From Rudanella sp031411995 (GTDB taxonomy: Bacteria > Bacteroidota > Bacteroidia > Cytophagales > Spirosomataceae), in assembly GCA_031411995.1 (NCBI GenBank), contig JANOCD010000052.1:1-64000 (forward strand): a stretch of DNA of 64,000 nt. Reading direction: 5' to 3'. A program made the position numbers and the translations under genes. Of the stretch, positions 19,360 through 28,360 are shown piece by piece. Each line of letters opens with the position of its first letter. Position 1 is the first letter of the stretch. The notes below the pieces were generated by a model that did no database searches, had not been told where the DNA came from, and was given only the letters and a program-made list of their open reading frames with translations.

Positions 19360-20577
19360 TTATTTACGTAACCAGATGGCCCCAAAGGCGATGAGAAATG
19401 CGCTGGAAAATAGCATGAGGGCGTTGCCAAAACCTCCGAGAGTTGCAACCAGAACGCCCGTGAACAGCACCGCTGTGGCCGTGAATAACCGCCCGACGTT
19501 AAAACAGAACCCGGTGGCTGTGGCCCGAATCGAAACCGGAAACAGGGCCGGTACATAGCTCGACAAAGACCCCTGACTGATCCCGAAAAACAGGGCCAGC
19601 AATGCCAGTTCGCCATAAATGATGGGCGAAAACGTGCGGTTCGTCAGAAAAAGCAGCGCACAGGCCCCGATGCAGGCAGCAAAGGTGCTCATCAAGGTTC
19701 GGCGCGGCCCGAATGTTCGGACCAGAAAACCCGAGGCAATGCCCCCCAGAATACCACCCGTTCCCAGGAGCATCATGGTGATACCCCGTTCGGTTTGGCC
19801 CGACTCACCGGTTGGCAGCAATGACTGAACCCAGGTGGGCAACCAGCCGAAAATGCCCCAAAGACCAATCAGAACGGCCCCAAAAATCAGGGCACCACTC
19901 AATAGATTGGTCCGATTTTCGGGGTGAAACAGGTTGTTTGCGTTGGTCACTTTCCTGACTTTACCCTCCTGCCATCCCTTTGATTCAGGCAGAAAGGCAA
20001 AAACCAGCACTGCCAAAAGCACAGGAACCAGTCCGATACCAAATGCCAGCCGCCAGTTGGATAGTCCACTGACAAGACCGCCCGTTGTGACAATGCCGAC
20101 CGGAAAAGCCGTGGATAAAACCCCCAATGCAATAGGGCGCGACTGCTCCGGCCACACTTCGGACAGATATACTGTGGACACCAGCAGAATGCCGCCCACG
20201 CCCGCGCCCGTCAAAAACCGGGTAATCAGCAGGCTTTCCAAATTGGGGACGTAGGCCGTTGCCAACATTCCCAATCCGCATAACCCCGTTACAAGGGCCA
20301 TTGCCCGGACGCGCCCCAGTTGGTCGGCAAGAGGCCCGAACAGTAGACCGCCCGCCATCCAGCCGTACAGAAATACAGCGTTGATCCACGCACTCACGTC
20401 GCCGAGCTGCTCCGCCGAGGCATTGTTACCCAGCAAAGGTGGCACCACCACAGGCAGGTAAGTGGCCATGAGCGTACTCGCCGTGCCGCCCATCAGATAG
20501 GCCAGTACGCACAAGCCGAAACCCAGCCACGGGAGAGAGACCGTACTCTGTTTAACAGGGAGTTGGAGTATTTCCAT
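19360..20577 (-). CDS. MFS transporter (405 aa)
   Basis: About twelve hydrophobic segments and the family signature between helices 2 and 3, GPLADQLGRVRAM (GxxxDxxGRxR type). Cytoplasmic-membrane transporter driven by an ion gradient, by family. The substrate cannot be read from the sequence. Its ATG (20577-20575) shares one base with the TGA of the TonB receptor (TGATG), a typical sign of translational coupling. This suggests outer- and inner-membrane transport of the same compound. Confidence 0.88.
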   Translation of the reverse strand: MEILQLPVKQSTVSLPWLGFGLCVLAYLMGGTASTLMATYLPVVVPPLLGNNASAEQLGDVSAWINAVFLYGWMAGGLLFGPLADQLGRVRAMALVTGLCGLGMLATAYVPNLESLLITRFLTGAGVGGILLVSTVYLSEVWPEQSRPIALGVLSTAFPVGIVTTGGLVSGLSNWRLAFGIGLVPVLLAVLVFAFLPESKGWQEGKVRKVTNANNLFHPENRTNLLSGALIFGAVLIGLWGIFGWLPTWVQSLLPTGESGQTERGITMMLLGTGGILGGIASGFLVRTFGPRRTLMSTFAACIGACALLFLTNRTFSPIIYGELALLALFFGISQGSLSSYVPALFPVSIRATATGFCFNVGRLFTATAVLFTGVLVATLGGFGNALMLFSSAFLIAFGAIWLRK

Positions 20578-23354
20578 CAGTTAAAAGTAAGCGAAAAGTA
20601 ATACAAACCGCCTACGGCTGGGGAGCCATAGGCTTGCACCAAATACTGATTCGTCAGGTTCGAGGCTCCCAGTTTGAGGGTGGTTTTGCAGGCAGGCACC
20701 CGGTACGATACCTGAGCATCGAGCAAATGGTACGATTGTACCCGACCCGGAATCATCGCGTTGAACGAACCTACCCAGTCGAAGCTCTCCTGCCAGTGCC
20801 AGGCCACATTGAAACCAACGTTAGGTAGTACATTCCGGTGTCCGAGCGTGACGTTGGTTTTCAACCGGGGCGTGTTGAACGCGGCCACGTTGTTGGGGTC
20901 GGCGTTGCGAATGTCGAAGGCCGACCAGGTGCCGTTGCCGCTCAGTTGGTAGCCGCCGGGCGAGCGGTAGGTGAGGCCGAGTGTTACCCCCTGCGACGAT
21001 ACTTTGTCGGGTGCGTTGGTGTATAACTGAAACGCCTGCACTTTGCCATTCAGAATATCCTGAGCTGCTGCCGGGTTTGGTTTGCCATCGCTACCCAACA
21101 CGGGGCTGGCGGGTCGAAGGACTACCGTATTCAGAATGAAGTTGTTATAGACTCCATAATAATAGTTGGCATCCACCGACAGGTTGCTCGTCAGGATGCC
21201 CCGGTAGCCAATCTCGAAGCTGTTGACCCGCTCCGGCGCGATGTAGGGGACTGCTGATTTTTGCAGTTTGTCTTTGTTGTTCATCACGGCCTGTTGCGGC
21301 CCAACCTTGCCTACCTCGGCTCCGAAACCAGCCCCAAACTTATTCACACTGGCGGCTGTGTACGAGTTTTCATAGACGTTCATGCCCGCGCTGTTGCTGG
21401 GTGCCCCGCCCAGAATCGTGATTGGCCCCACATTGAGTTTGATAAACTGGTCGCTCGGTGTTGGGTTGCGGAAGCCCGATTGGTAACTGGCCCGGAAATG
21501 GTGCCGGTCCGTAGCTGAAAACACCAATGCCCCGCGCGGGGTGAAGTAGCCCGCGAAGTTCTGGTTTTTGTCGTACCGGCCCGATGCGGTCAGTTTGAGC
21601 CGCTCACCAAACAGCGTTTTGCTGACCTGCACAAACCCCCCAACTTCACTGTATAGAATCCGACCTTTCGTATCGTCGAACAGCGTACCGTTTGTGAACA
21701 GATTGAATTGCCTGAAATTACCCCCCATCAGGACTTCGGTTCCGGTCAGGCCAGCCGCTTTGAGGGCTGGTGTTAAGTTATATTGGCCGTCGGCGTGCCA
21801 CATCTTAGTCTGGCTCAGAATACCTGCTCCGGCCAACCCCTGCACATCCACCAACCGGCTTTTTTGAGCTTCAAACTCCGCCGTACCGGGCAAATACCGT
21901 CCCTGATCGGCGAAGGCGCGGGCCTGCGTATGGTCGCTCCCGGTCACGTTGGCGACCTTGCCACCGTATGCCGCTGCGTATCGGTCGAACCAGGTTTGGT
22001 CAGCTTTGTCAGGTGTGACCACGTTGCCGTTGAGGTCGCGCACCCACGTCCGGTTGATCTGTTGCCCCAGCGAACGGGTATTAAATGAGTCGTGCGAATC
22101 TTCGGCGTTGCTATACCAGCGGACAAAAAAGTTGCCTCCCCGCACTTCAATCCGGTGTTGTGTCAGCGAGAACCCATTGACCGAGAAACGGTTAGACCCG
22201 GTGTAATTAGCCGTTCCTTTCGCATAGTTCAGGGCGTAAATAGCCTCGATTTTCGGCGTAATCCGGTAGTGCAACGCCCCGTTCAGTTTCAGGCTATACA
22301 CGGTATAATCAGTCAAATCTCGCTCCTGATAACCCGTTCTGGACACCTGACCGGGGCCGACTAAGGTTCTTACCACTTCGTCGCCATAGATGTTCAGGCC
22401 GTTGCAAGCAGGGTTTTTGGCTCCGCGAAATTCGGGCGCAGTGGTCTGATTCACGTCAGTGTAATCGGTGGCAAACCAGTCTAAACCAGTCATATAGGAG
22501 GCATTCAGCTTAACCGCGAATTTGTTGCCAAATGCTTTCGCGTATCGGATGGCGTGATCGTTGTAGAGAGCCGCGCCGGTCTGCGAGTCATTCACGTGAT
22601 TTACGCCCACTTTGGCTTGCACACTGAGTCCCTGATATTTGAACGGGTCTTTACTAGTCATCAGCAACGCTCCATTGAACGCCTGTGGGCCATACAATGC
22701 CGAAGCAGCCCCCGCCACTAATTCGGCACTTTCGGCATCCAAATCGCTCAAACCGAACATATTCCCGACCGAAAAGCCAAACCCGGCAGGTTGGTTATCC
22801 ACCCCGTCGATCAGTTGCAGAAACCGGCTGTTGCCCGTGCTGGCAAACCCCCGCGTATTGATCTGCTTGTAGGTCAGGCCACTCGTCACCATGTCCACGC
22901 CTTTGAGGTTGTTCAGTCCCTCATAAAAAGAAGCAGACGGCGTTTCCCGAATCAGACGGGCATCCATTTTCTCGACTGTTACGGGTGCTCGCAACAGGCT
23001 TTCTTCCACGCGGGAAGCCCCCACAACTACCTCCTGCAATTGGCTCGTGGCCATTTTGAGTTGCACCTCAACGGGCGCGTCGGAACTCGACAGCAGCACG
23101 CTCTGTTGTTCGTGGCCTACCATCGAAATCGCCAATGTTGGTATTCCTTTCTGATTGATAGTGAGGGTAAAACGTCCCTCAGCATCAGTGGTGGTGCCGG
23201 TCAGTTGCCCCTTGACAACGACCGATGCACCCGGCAACGGTTGGCCCGTTTGGGCATCGCGGATTACGCCCGTCACCCGGCGCGATTGGGCCAGCGTGGA
23301 CAAAGAAAGGGTAAGCATCATCGCCAGAGTGATGATGGTATATATCGTTTTCAT
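20577..23354 (-). CDS. TonB-dependent outer-membrane receptor with carboxypeptidase-like domain (925 aa)
   Basis: A signal peptide (residues 1-23, ending TLAQ) is followed by a carboxypeptidase-regulatory-like domain (RVTGVIRDAQTGQPLPGASV, about 25-105) and a plug domain (EVVVGASRVEESLLRAPVTV, INTRGFASTGNSRFLQLIDG, VAGAASALYGPQAFNGALLM). The C-terminal barrel ends in an aromatic-rich strand (YYFSLTFN). It imports a substrate across the outer membrane using TonB energy. No SusD-like gene follows; the partner is instead the coupled MFS transporter, so a glycan-utilisation (SusCD) system is unlikely. The N-terminal motif set resembles receptors for small molecules or siderophores, but the ligand is unknown. 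Confidence 0.9.
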   Translation of the reverse strand: MKTIYTIITLAMMLTLSLSTLAQSRRVTGVIRDAQTGQPLPGASVVVKGQLTGTTTDAEGRFTLTINQKGIPTLAISMVGHEQQSVLLSSSDAPVEVQLKMATSQLQEVVVGASRVEESLLRAPVTVEKMDARLIRETPSASFYEGLNNLKGVDMVTSGLTYKQINTRGFASTGNSRFLQLIDGVDNQPAGFGFSVGNMFGLSDLDAESAELVAGAASALYGPQAFNGALLMTSKDPFKYQGLSVQAKVGVNHVNDSQTGAALYNDHAIRYAKAFGNKFAVKLNASYMTGLDWFATDYTDVNQTTAPEFRGAKNPACNGLNIYGDEVVRTLVGPGQVSRTGYQERDLTDYTVYSLKLNGALHYRITPKIEAIYALNYAKGTANYTGSNRFSVNGFSLTQHRIEVRGGNFFVRWYSNAEDSHDSFNTRSLGQQINRTWVRDLNGNVVTPDKADQTWFDRYAAAYGGKVANVTGSDHTQARAFADQGRYLPGTAEFEAQKSRLVDVQGLAGAGILSQTKMWHADGQYNLTPALKAAGLTGTEVLMGGNFRQFNLFTNGTLFDDTKGRILYSEVGGFVQVSKTLFGERLKLTASGRYDKNQNFAGYFTPRGALVFSATDRHHFRASYQSGFRNPTPSDQFIKLNVGPITILGGAPSNSAGMNVYENSYTAASVNKFGAGFGAEVGKVGPQQAVMNNKDKLQKSAVPYIAPERVNSFEIGYRGILTSNLSVDANYYYGVYNNFILNTVVLRPASPVLGSDGKPNPAAAQDILNGKVQAFQLYTNAPDKVSSQGVTLGLTYRSPGGYQLSGNGTWSAFDIRNADPNNVAAFNTPRLKTNVTLGHRNVLPNVGFNVAWHWQESFDWVGSFNAMIPGRVQSYHLLDAQVSYRVPACKTTLKLGASNLTNQYLVQAYGSPAVGGLYYFSLTFN

Positions 23355-23372
23355 TAAGGTTAAATTATTGTA

Positions 23373-23396
23373 GAGACCGCAATATTTTGCGTCTCA
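23373..23396 (-). other. Intergenic hairpin between AhpD-like copy 1 and the TonB receptor gene
   Basis: Arms GAGACCGCAA and TTGCGTCTC around a short AT loop pair with one bulged base. It sits in the 54-bp gap just upstream of the receptor ATG at 23354. It could set the relative expression of the two halves of the operon by partial termination or RNA processing. Confidence 0.4.
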
Positions 23397-23408
23397 TTGG
23401 TGAATAGA

Positions 23409-23963
23409 TTATTGTTTCTGATACCCGCCCGGCGGACGTACATAGCCCCGGCCCGTGATTCGTTCGCCAAGCATCTGGTAGTAGGCTGGGTCGGTGGGGG
23501 CCACGGTTGCCAGTCCATCTACGTATTTGTTGTACAGGCAGAACAGGGCCGCAATCAGCACCGTATCGTGAATCTCGCGGTCGGTAGCCCCGGCGTTTCG
23601 GGCGCGGGCAACGGCTTCGGTCGAAACGGCACTGCCCAACTGCTGCGTGAGGGCAGCAATCTGGAGCAACGCCTTCATTTTCTCGCTGACGGGAGCCGTT
23701 TCGATATTGGCCTTCACGGCGCGGGCCGTTTCAGCTTCGCCCAGCAAGAGGTCGGCAGCTTTGGTATGAGCTGCGTTGCAGAAGTTGGTACAGTTGCGCG
23801 ATGACACTAAGGCCGCAATCAACTCGCGATCACCCTTTGACAAGGTGGACTCTCCCCGGAGCAAAATTTGGGTGAGTTCGCGGATGGGTTGCGCCGTATC
23901 GAGTCGATATTCGAGCAAGCCGGTAATGCCCGGCAAATGGTCGGGAAGGGGAATATGTGGCAT
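23409..23963 (-). CDS. Carboxymuconolactone decarboxylase / AhpD-like protein (184 aa), copy 1
   Basis: Clearly paralogous to the protein at 18804-19355: it starts MPHIPLPDHLPGITGL and has RELIAALVSSRNCTNFCNAAH, with cysteines three residues apart and a downstream histidine. Later it has GATDREIHDTVLIAALFCLY, typical of the AhpD-like fold. Probably a cytoplasmic redox enzyme or decarboxylase acting on a small molecule. It lies 12 bases after the NTF2-like gene. A second copy within 5 kb in the same operon suggests two related steps or two chains of one complex. Confidence 0.8.
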   Translation of the reverse strand: MPHIPLPDHLPGITGLLEYRLDTAQPIRELTQILLRGESTLSKGDRELIAALVSSRNCTNFCNAAHTKAADLLLGEAETARAVKANIETAPVSEKMKALLQIAALTQQLGSAVSTEAVARARNAGATDREIHDTVLIAALFCLYNKYVDGLATVAPTDPAYYQMLGERITGRGYVRPPGGYQKQ

Positions 23964-23974
23964 GGAGTGGCTGG

Positions 23975-24517
23975 TTAGGGTTGGATTTGTTTGGTAATCT
24001 GATTGAAATCGACCACCGAAAAACCATCAGCAACTTTTCCCCCGTGCAACGTAAACCGCGCAAAGCCTGGCACCGTAAAGGGCTTGTTGGTAGCAGCCGG
24101 AGCCAGAAACGCGCTGCTGTGTGTCCCCGAAAAGTTACCTTTCAGAAATACGACATCGCCCTCGCTAATAACCTCTACCACCTCGATTCGGAACCCGGCA
24201 AAATACTGGTCCATCTTGCCCATCATACCTGTCAACCCGTCGATACCTTTAACCGTTACACCCAGCGAGTTGCGGAAACTCACATCGTCGGTAACGATAG
24301 TTTTCAAAAACGCCACATCGCGGGCGTTGAGCAGGGCGTTGAAAAAGGCCACCGCCGTTTTCGCATTGGCCGACGAAGCCGTCAGTGCGTTGTTTTTCTG
24401 AATGAGCTTTTCATTCGTTTGGGCTACGCCCGTATTCATGGCCACATATTGGGCAACGGCAAAGCGCGGCCGAGCCAGCAGCATTAGGGCTACTGGGATA
24501 TATTTTAGGAAGTTCAT
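23975..24517 (-). CDS. Secreted NTF2/SnoaL-like protein (180 aa)
   Basis: An N-terminal hydrophobic segment (MNFLKYIPVALMLLARPRFA) looks like a signal peptide cut after about residue 22. The rest has the pattern of an NTF2-like cone: helices with NAKTAVAFFNALLNARD, then strands (DDVSFRNSLGVTVKGIDGLT, GDVVFLKGNFSGTHS, FARFTLHGGKVADGFSVVDF). Members bind small hydrophobic ligands or act as isomerases and cyclases, and many are ester-cyclase or SnoaL-like. Here the site would be periplasmic, next to a haloperoxidase-type protein. The function is open. Confidence 0.7.
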   Translation of the reverse strand: MNFLKYIPVALMLLARPRFAVAQYVAMNTGVAQTNEKLIQKNNALTASSANAKTAVAFFNALLNARDVAFLKTIVTDDVSFRNSLGVTVKGIDGLTGMMGKMDQYFAGFRIEVVEVISEGDVVFLKGNFSGTHSSAFLAPAATNKPFTVPGFARFTLHGGKVADGFSVVDFNQITKQIQP

Positions 24518-24522
24518 CTTTA

Positions 24523-24567
24523 GTGAAAGAGCGAAAGAGCGAATATTTATTCACTCTTTCACTCTTT
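24523..24567. repeat. GAAAGAGY octamer inverted repeat
   Basis: Left arm 24526-24544 carries two gaaagagc octamers; right arm 24549-24567 (attcactctttcactcttt) is its partner. Read on the minus strand the 19-bp stem is complete if G:U pairs are allowed. It fills the gap between the PAP2-type gene and the NTF2-like gene, and belongs to a set of similar octamers at 26124 and 63084. Confidence 0.7.
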
Positions 24568-24569
24568 AA

Positions 24570-26114
24570 TCATAATCCTGACCCGTCGGCTTTGCCGCGT
24601 GCAACGGCGTAGCTACCAATATTTTTGCCACATACAAGGCCCGATTCGCAATCCGACCGGAAGTGAATCAGGCCATACACCCGCGATTCTGAGGCTTCTT
24701 TGGCCTGCGCGTCAAACTCGGAGGCCCGCTCCGGGAAAACACTGCCCAAAACGGCAGCGGCTGCTCCCGAAAACGTGGAGTGACCCGACGTGTAGCTGGG
24801 GAAATTGGGCAGGCCCACCGACGTTTTCACGCCAAACTGTTGGGGCCGGGGCGTATAGTAGTAAAACTTCGTTTCCCAGCAACAAACGCCGGCATCGGCC
24901 AACGTAGTGGCCAACAAAGCAAACATCCGCGCCATCCGAACTTCGCTGTACCGGGCTTCGTGGGCGGCATTGGCTGCTGTCCGCATCCAGTGGCCGGGAG
25001 GGGTGTAGCTGCCCGCACCGTCGGCCCAATAATTGGCAATCCTGGCCTGCTCGCGGGTCTGGTTTTTATTCATGTCCTGTAGTTCAGCTAGTTCTTTATT
25101 GAACTGCTCAGTACCGACTTGGGGAGCCGCACCCGGACGGAGTTTTACCAGCGTTGCCCGGTCGAAGTTCCAAAGTTGAACGGCCCCGTAGTTGGGCAGC
25201 ATCGGTGGACGAATCGGCGATTCCTGGCTCAACCATACCTCTTTCTGCCCACGTTCTTTAGCTGCCGACACCATACCCACCGTAAGCGTTTGGTTGTTGG
25301 CGGCACCCATTCCATCGGCGCGGGCGCGGGCCATTACTTTGGCTGCGACTTGATTGCCGAGGTCGGTTCCGGCCAGCAAATCGCTTTCTACGTTCATGCC
25401 ACCCCACAGTCGGCTGGCGCGGTGTTCGGCGGCTTTTGCGTCGATAAACGCTACTTCGCCGGGGAACATGGCTTTCAAAATCACTGCCGATGCTGCCGCT
25501 ACTACAGCATCTTCCGAGGGGTAGGTGGGCAACGTTGACACGGGCAACGCTACCCGAACCATGGCATCGACTTTGGAAGGAGCCGACCGCTTATACTGAT
25601 ACTTAAATTTCCAGGCAGCCACCAGTGCGTCGTACTGAGCCACGCTCAGGTGAGCCAACATGCGCGCGGTGTAAGGCGGGTTGGCAAATGGAAATTTAGG
25701 GTCAGCCGTGGGGTCTGCTGCGTTAGGAACCGGGTAAACACCGGCTGCATTGGAAGCTGGTGCCAGGTTATAGCGAGCTGCCAGTTCACGGGCAATCTCG
25801 TTCCAGCGATAAGCCGCACCGGCACCCCAGTAAACCACAGCTTCCTGCTGCTCGCGGCTAAGGGTGTTCGATACCGACTTTAGGTTGGCCAACTCAGCCG
25901 CATATTCAGCCGAAGAGGTGGAAAGTGGAGCGGACAGTGTAACGTCGGTGGGAGCGGCCAGATACGTTTTCCAGGCACCAGCTTTGTCGTCGAGGCTGGC
26001 GGGGACATAGGCCACCCGTTGGGCTTCTTCAATCGTTTTGTCACAACTAATCAGGGTTACTGACGCGCCAAGGGTCAGGCTACTGATGAAGAAAAATTTA
26101 TATAGAGATTTCAT
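24570..26114 (-). CDS. PAP2 / vanadium-haloperoxidase-type lipoprotein (514 aa)
   Basis: Start chosen at 26114 (MKSLYKFFFISSLTLGASVT), which gives a lipoprotein signal with LISC at about residues 21-24; the longer frame adds only 17 residues from repeat DNA. The three parts of the acid-phosphatase/haloperoxidase site are present near the C-terminus: KFYYYTPRP (KX6RP), YTSGHS (the PSGH box with T for P-adjacent S), and SRVYGLIHFRSD (SRX5HXXXD). The family oxidises halides with vanadate or removes phosphate; which applies here cannot be told. Expected in the periplasm, anchored by lipid. It stands in the same run as the TonB receptor and may act on the imported compound. Confidence 0.82.
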   Translation of the reverse strand: MKSLYKFFFISSLTLGASVTLISCDKTIEEAQRVAYVPASLDDKAGAWKTYLAAPTDVTLSAPLSTSSAEYAAELANLKSVSNTLSREQQEAVVYWGAGAAYRWNEIARELAARYNLAPASNAAGVYPVPNAADPTADPKFPFANPPYTARMLAHLSVAQYDALVAAWKFKYQYKRSAPSKVDAMVRVALPVSTLPTYPSEDAVVAAASAVILKAMFPGEVAFIDAKAAEHRASRLWGGMNVESDLLAGTDLGNQVAAKVMARARADGMGAANNQTLTVGMVSAAKERGQKEVWLSQESPIRPPMLPNYGAVQLWNFDRATLVKLRPGAAPQVGTEQFNKELAELQDMNKNQTREQARIANYWADGAGSYTPPGHWMRTAANAAHEARYSEVRMARMFALLATTLADAGVCCWETKFYYYTPRPQQFGVKTSVGLPNFPSYTSGHSTFSGAAAAVLGSVFPERASEFDAQAKEASESRVYGLIHFRSDCESGLVCGKNIGSYAVARGKADGSGL

Positions 26115-26123
26115 TCTTAAAAA

Positions 26124-26150
26124 GCGAAAGAGTGGAAGAGCGAAAGAGTG
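26124..26150. repeat. GAAAGAGY octamer direct repeats
   Basis: Three imperfect copies of gaaagagt/c in tandem directly upstream of the lipoprotein ATG at 26114, without an inverted partner. Same sequence family as 24523-24567 and 63084-63160. Confidence 0.6.
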
Positions 26151-26170
26151 ATTGTTCAACGACAACCGAC

Positions 26171-27055
26171 TTATAGCCCGCCAATTTGGTAAAGAATTCC
26201 TACTGAATAACTGGTACTCTGACCCATGTTCAGGCCGTCGATCACCTTGCCGAAGCGGGCATTCACGCCGATTTGCCGGGGCTGAAATTTGCCGTAGAAA
26301 CCGACTGTGGTTGCCTGCATGTTGTTGGTTGGAAACGGCATGTCGTTCCGGCGAATGTTGTCGCCACTGAGGTTAGCCATGCGCTCGCCAAAGGCTTCCA
26401 GTTGCCACTTCCGCCGAACCACACCCAACCGAACAGCCGCGTCGGAGCCGTGCGGCACCTTCACTTCATTGGTGTTATAAATCCGTCCATCGGCCTGATA
26501 CGCATCGCGATCAATCTCAATATTTCCCCGCCAGATGTAAGAACCGTGAATCGTGAGATACGCCCCCGTTTGTGGGTGGGTATAGTTCACTATCAGGCGA
26601 CCCATTGCCGTGCGGGCACCGATCCCAATCGACATGGGCATAAAATCCGGCACGTAGTTGCCAACCGGGATAGAACCACCCACCACGCCATGCAGCGAAA
26701 GCCCTTCGCGTTCAACCAGTTTGGCTTTCACCCAGGCCGACAAGTCCTGTACGCCTTTTTGGCCCATCAGGTTGCCTGCCGACGTGCTTGTCCAGACATA
26801 GGGCAGATTCAGGATCAGGTTTACCCGGTTGGTAATCCCGATAGCGGGCATCAGCGACACCATTTGGGTAGTGTGTTCGCCGATGTTGAAGTTCTCGCGT
26901 TTGAGCGTGCCTTCCCAGTACTGTGTCCAGGTGCTTTTGCCATAAATTCCGGCAATACACACCGACTTTTTGGGCATGTAGATGGCATCGTGCGGCATCT
27001 GGGCAAACGCCGAGACCGAAACGAATACCAATAGATAGTTAAGAATTGATTTCAT
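26171..27055 (-). CDS. Outer-membrane beta-barrel protein, unknown substrate (294 aa)
   Basis: A signal peptide (MKSILNYLLVFVSVSAFAQ) is followed by alternating strands typical of an outer-membrane barrel, for example IGITNRVNLILNLPYVW, LSLHGVVGGSIPVGNYVPD and RLIVNYTHPQTGAYL, ending in a hydrophobic strand (SVGILYQIGGL). The pattern resembles the transporter family grouped with MetA-type phenol-degradation porins, but I do not recognise it with certainty. It lies 18 bases after the next barrel gene and probably acts with it in outer-membrane passage. Confidence 0.65.
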   Translation of the reverse strand: MKSILNYLLVFVSVSAFAQMPHDAIYMPKKSVCIAGIYGKSTWTQYWEGTLKRENFNIGEHTTQMVSLMPAIGITNRVNLILNLPYVWTSTSAGNLMGQKGVQDLSAWVKAKLVEREGLSLHGVVGGSIPVGNYVPDFMPMSIGIGARTAMGRLIVNYTHPQTGAYLTIHGSYIWRGNIEIDRDAYQADGRIYNTNEVKVPHGSDAAVRLGVVRRKWQLEAFGERMANLSGDNIRRNDMPFPTNNMQATTVGFYGKFQPRQIGVNARFGKVIDGLNMGQSTSYSVGILYQIGGL

Positions 27056-27073
27056 GATTATTGCGAAATGGTG

Positions 27074-28195
27074 TTAAAACCAGCGTGAAACATTAAACGA
27101 CACCAAATAATCCGCAAAAGCAGCATCGCCATGACGAACGCCTAATGGGTCAAGCCGGTCGGAGTAACTTTTGATCCGGTTCCGAACGAGAGCTACCGGC
27201 ACCGTCAGGGCAGCCGAATAATGACCACGCATATAGGCCATACCCGGCTCCACCGAAACGATATAGCCCGGACGACGGAAACCAACGCTGCTGCCGATGG
27301 CATCTTTCGCCGGAACCCCCTCAACCCGGCCACCCAACATCACCGACAAACCCGGTACAAACGGTAGCGATTGACTCAACCCAACACGGGCTGCAAACTG
27401 ATCGGCCACCGAAAACTCACCCGTGACGAGGTCGATGGTAGTGGCTTCAGGGCTGCGTTTTACGCCATTGGTAGCGCGGGGATTAAACAGGTAAAATCCA
27501 TTGGCGTAGGCAGTTAACCCTTTGGTCAATTGCGCGTAACCCTGCAGCTCAAGGCTGGCCCCAACGCCCCCATCGCCCAACTGAATCGACTGATCGACGG
27601 GTTTATTGATCGTGTAATCGACTCCCTCTTTGGTGCGTTTATGGAAATCGTCTGTCACTTGGTAGTTGCCCGTTGGGAGTTTGACCCCCACACCAATGGC
27701 CAGATTGACTTTGGGCAAAGCCGCCGGATTTTTCACCCAGTAACTACCCGAAATGCGTAAATCGCCAATCCCCTGCGAACCCGTATTAAAGCGTTTCTGG
27801 TCGGGATTGCCTGCCACCGCATTGCCATAATGTTCGTAGAGCGAGGAGCGGTCGTTGTATTGAACCGGCAGATTCACCGACACCGACCAACGGGGCGAGG
27901 GCATATAGGTGATGCCCAAATCGAGCGCGTGCGACACGTTGATCACCTGTGTGCCTTGTTCAACGCGCTGGGTTTGCTCTTCTGTGCCCACGAAGTGTTT
28001 GTAGGACCGAAAAAACCGGTAGCCTGCCGACATTTGCCAGGTTCCCGCCCGTTGTTTGAAAAATTCGGAGGAGTTGGTGCCAGCCGGTGCTGCACAACTC
28101 ATGTGACGCACGGCCACGCATCCCTGCGCCGAGGCAGGGGTATATGTTGTCAGGCAAAGGGCTAACAGCCCCAAGCCGGGTAAATATGATTTCAT
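27074..28195 (-). CDS. Outer-membrane beta-barrel transporter-like protein (373 aa)
   Basis: A signal peptide (residues 1-23, ending ASAQ) precedes a cysteine-containing stretch (GCVAVRHMSCAAPAG) and then barrel strands with SVSVNLPVQYNDRSS, NLAIGVGVKLPTGNYQV and GLTAYANGFYLFNP. The motif VKLPTGNYQV and the general order match the transporter/MetA-like barrel group. The C-terminal strand ends in F (VSFNVSRWF), as expected for Bam-dependent insertion. It is the first gene of the minus-strand run, with a small hairpin (agccgc/gcggct) upstream around 28217-28231. Confidence 0.68.
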   Translation of the reverse strand: MKSYLPGLGLLALCLTTYTPASAQGCVAVRHMSCAAPAGTNSSEFFKQRAGTWQMSAGYRFFRSYKHFVGTEEQTQRVEQGTQVINVSHALDLGITYMPSPRWSVSVNLPVQYNDRSSLYEHYGNAVAGNPDQKRFNTGSQGIGDLRISGSYWVKNPAALPKVNLAIGVGVKLPTGNYQVTDDFHKRTKEGVDYTINKPVDQSIQLGDGGVGASLELQGYAQLTKGLTAYANGFYLFNPRATNGVKRSPEATTIDLVTGEFSVADQFAARVGLSQSLPFVPGLSVMLGGRVEGVPAKDAIGSSVGFRRPGYIVSVEPGMAYMRGHYSAALTVPVALVRNRIKSYSDRLDPLGVRHGDAAFADYLVSFNVSRWF

Positions 28196-28360
28196 TGGAA
28201 ACGAATGTCTGATTGAGCCGCATCAGCGGCTGTCGATTGTGAATACGTAACTTGCTCATGGACAATGTAAAACGACAACCGGACAATGAAATGATTCTGA
28301 TAGTCAGAGCCGCACATTGTACAGAATGCATTCTTCATTCTCCATTAAATGCTGCACAAA

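Noticed and set aside
19356..19616. Extended start for the second AhpD-like protein
   Set aside because: It would overlap the MFS gene; the paralogue starts at the equivalent MPHI motif, so 19355 is preferred.
20577..23354. SusC/SusD polysaccharide utilisation locus
   Set aside because: No SusD-like gene follows either TonB receptor, and there are no glycoside hydrolases nearby.
22791..23357. Open frame of 188 codons on the plus strand
   Set aside because: It lies wholly antisense to the N-terminal part of the TonB receptor, has no recognisable motif, and is a shadow of the high-GC coding strand.
26273..27034. Open frame of 253 codons on the plus strand
   Set aside because: Antisense to the outer-membrane barrel gene at 26171-27055; the translation lacks any family features or a promoter.
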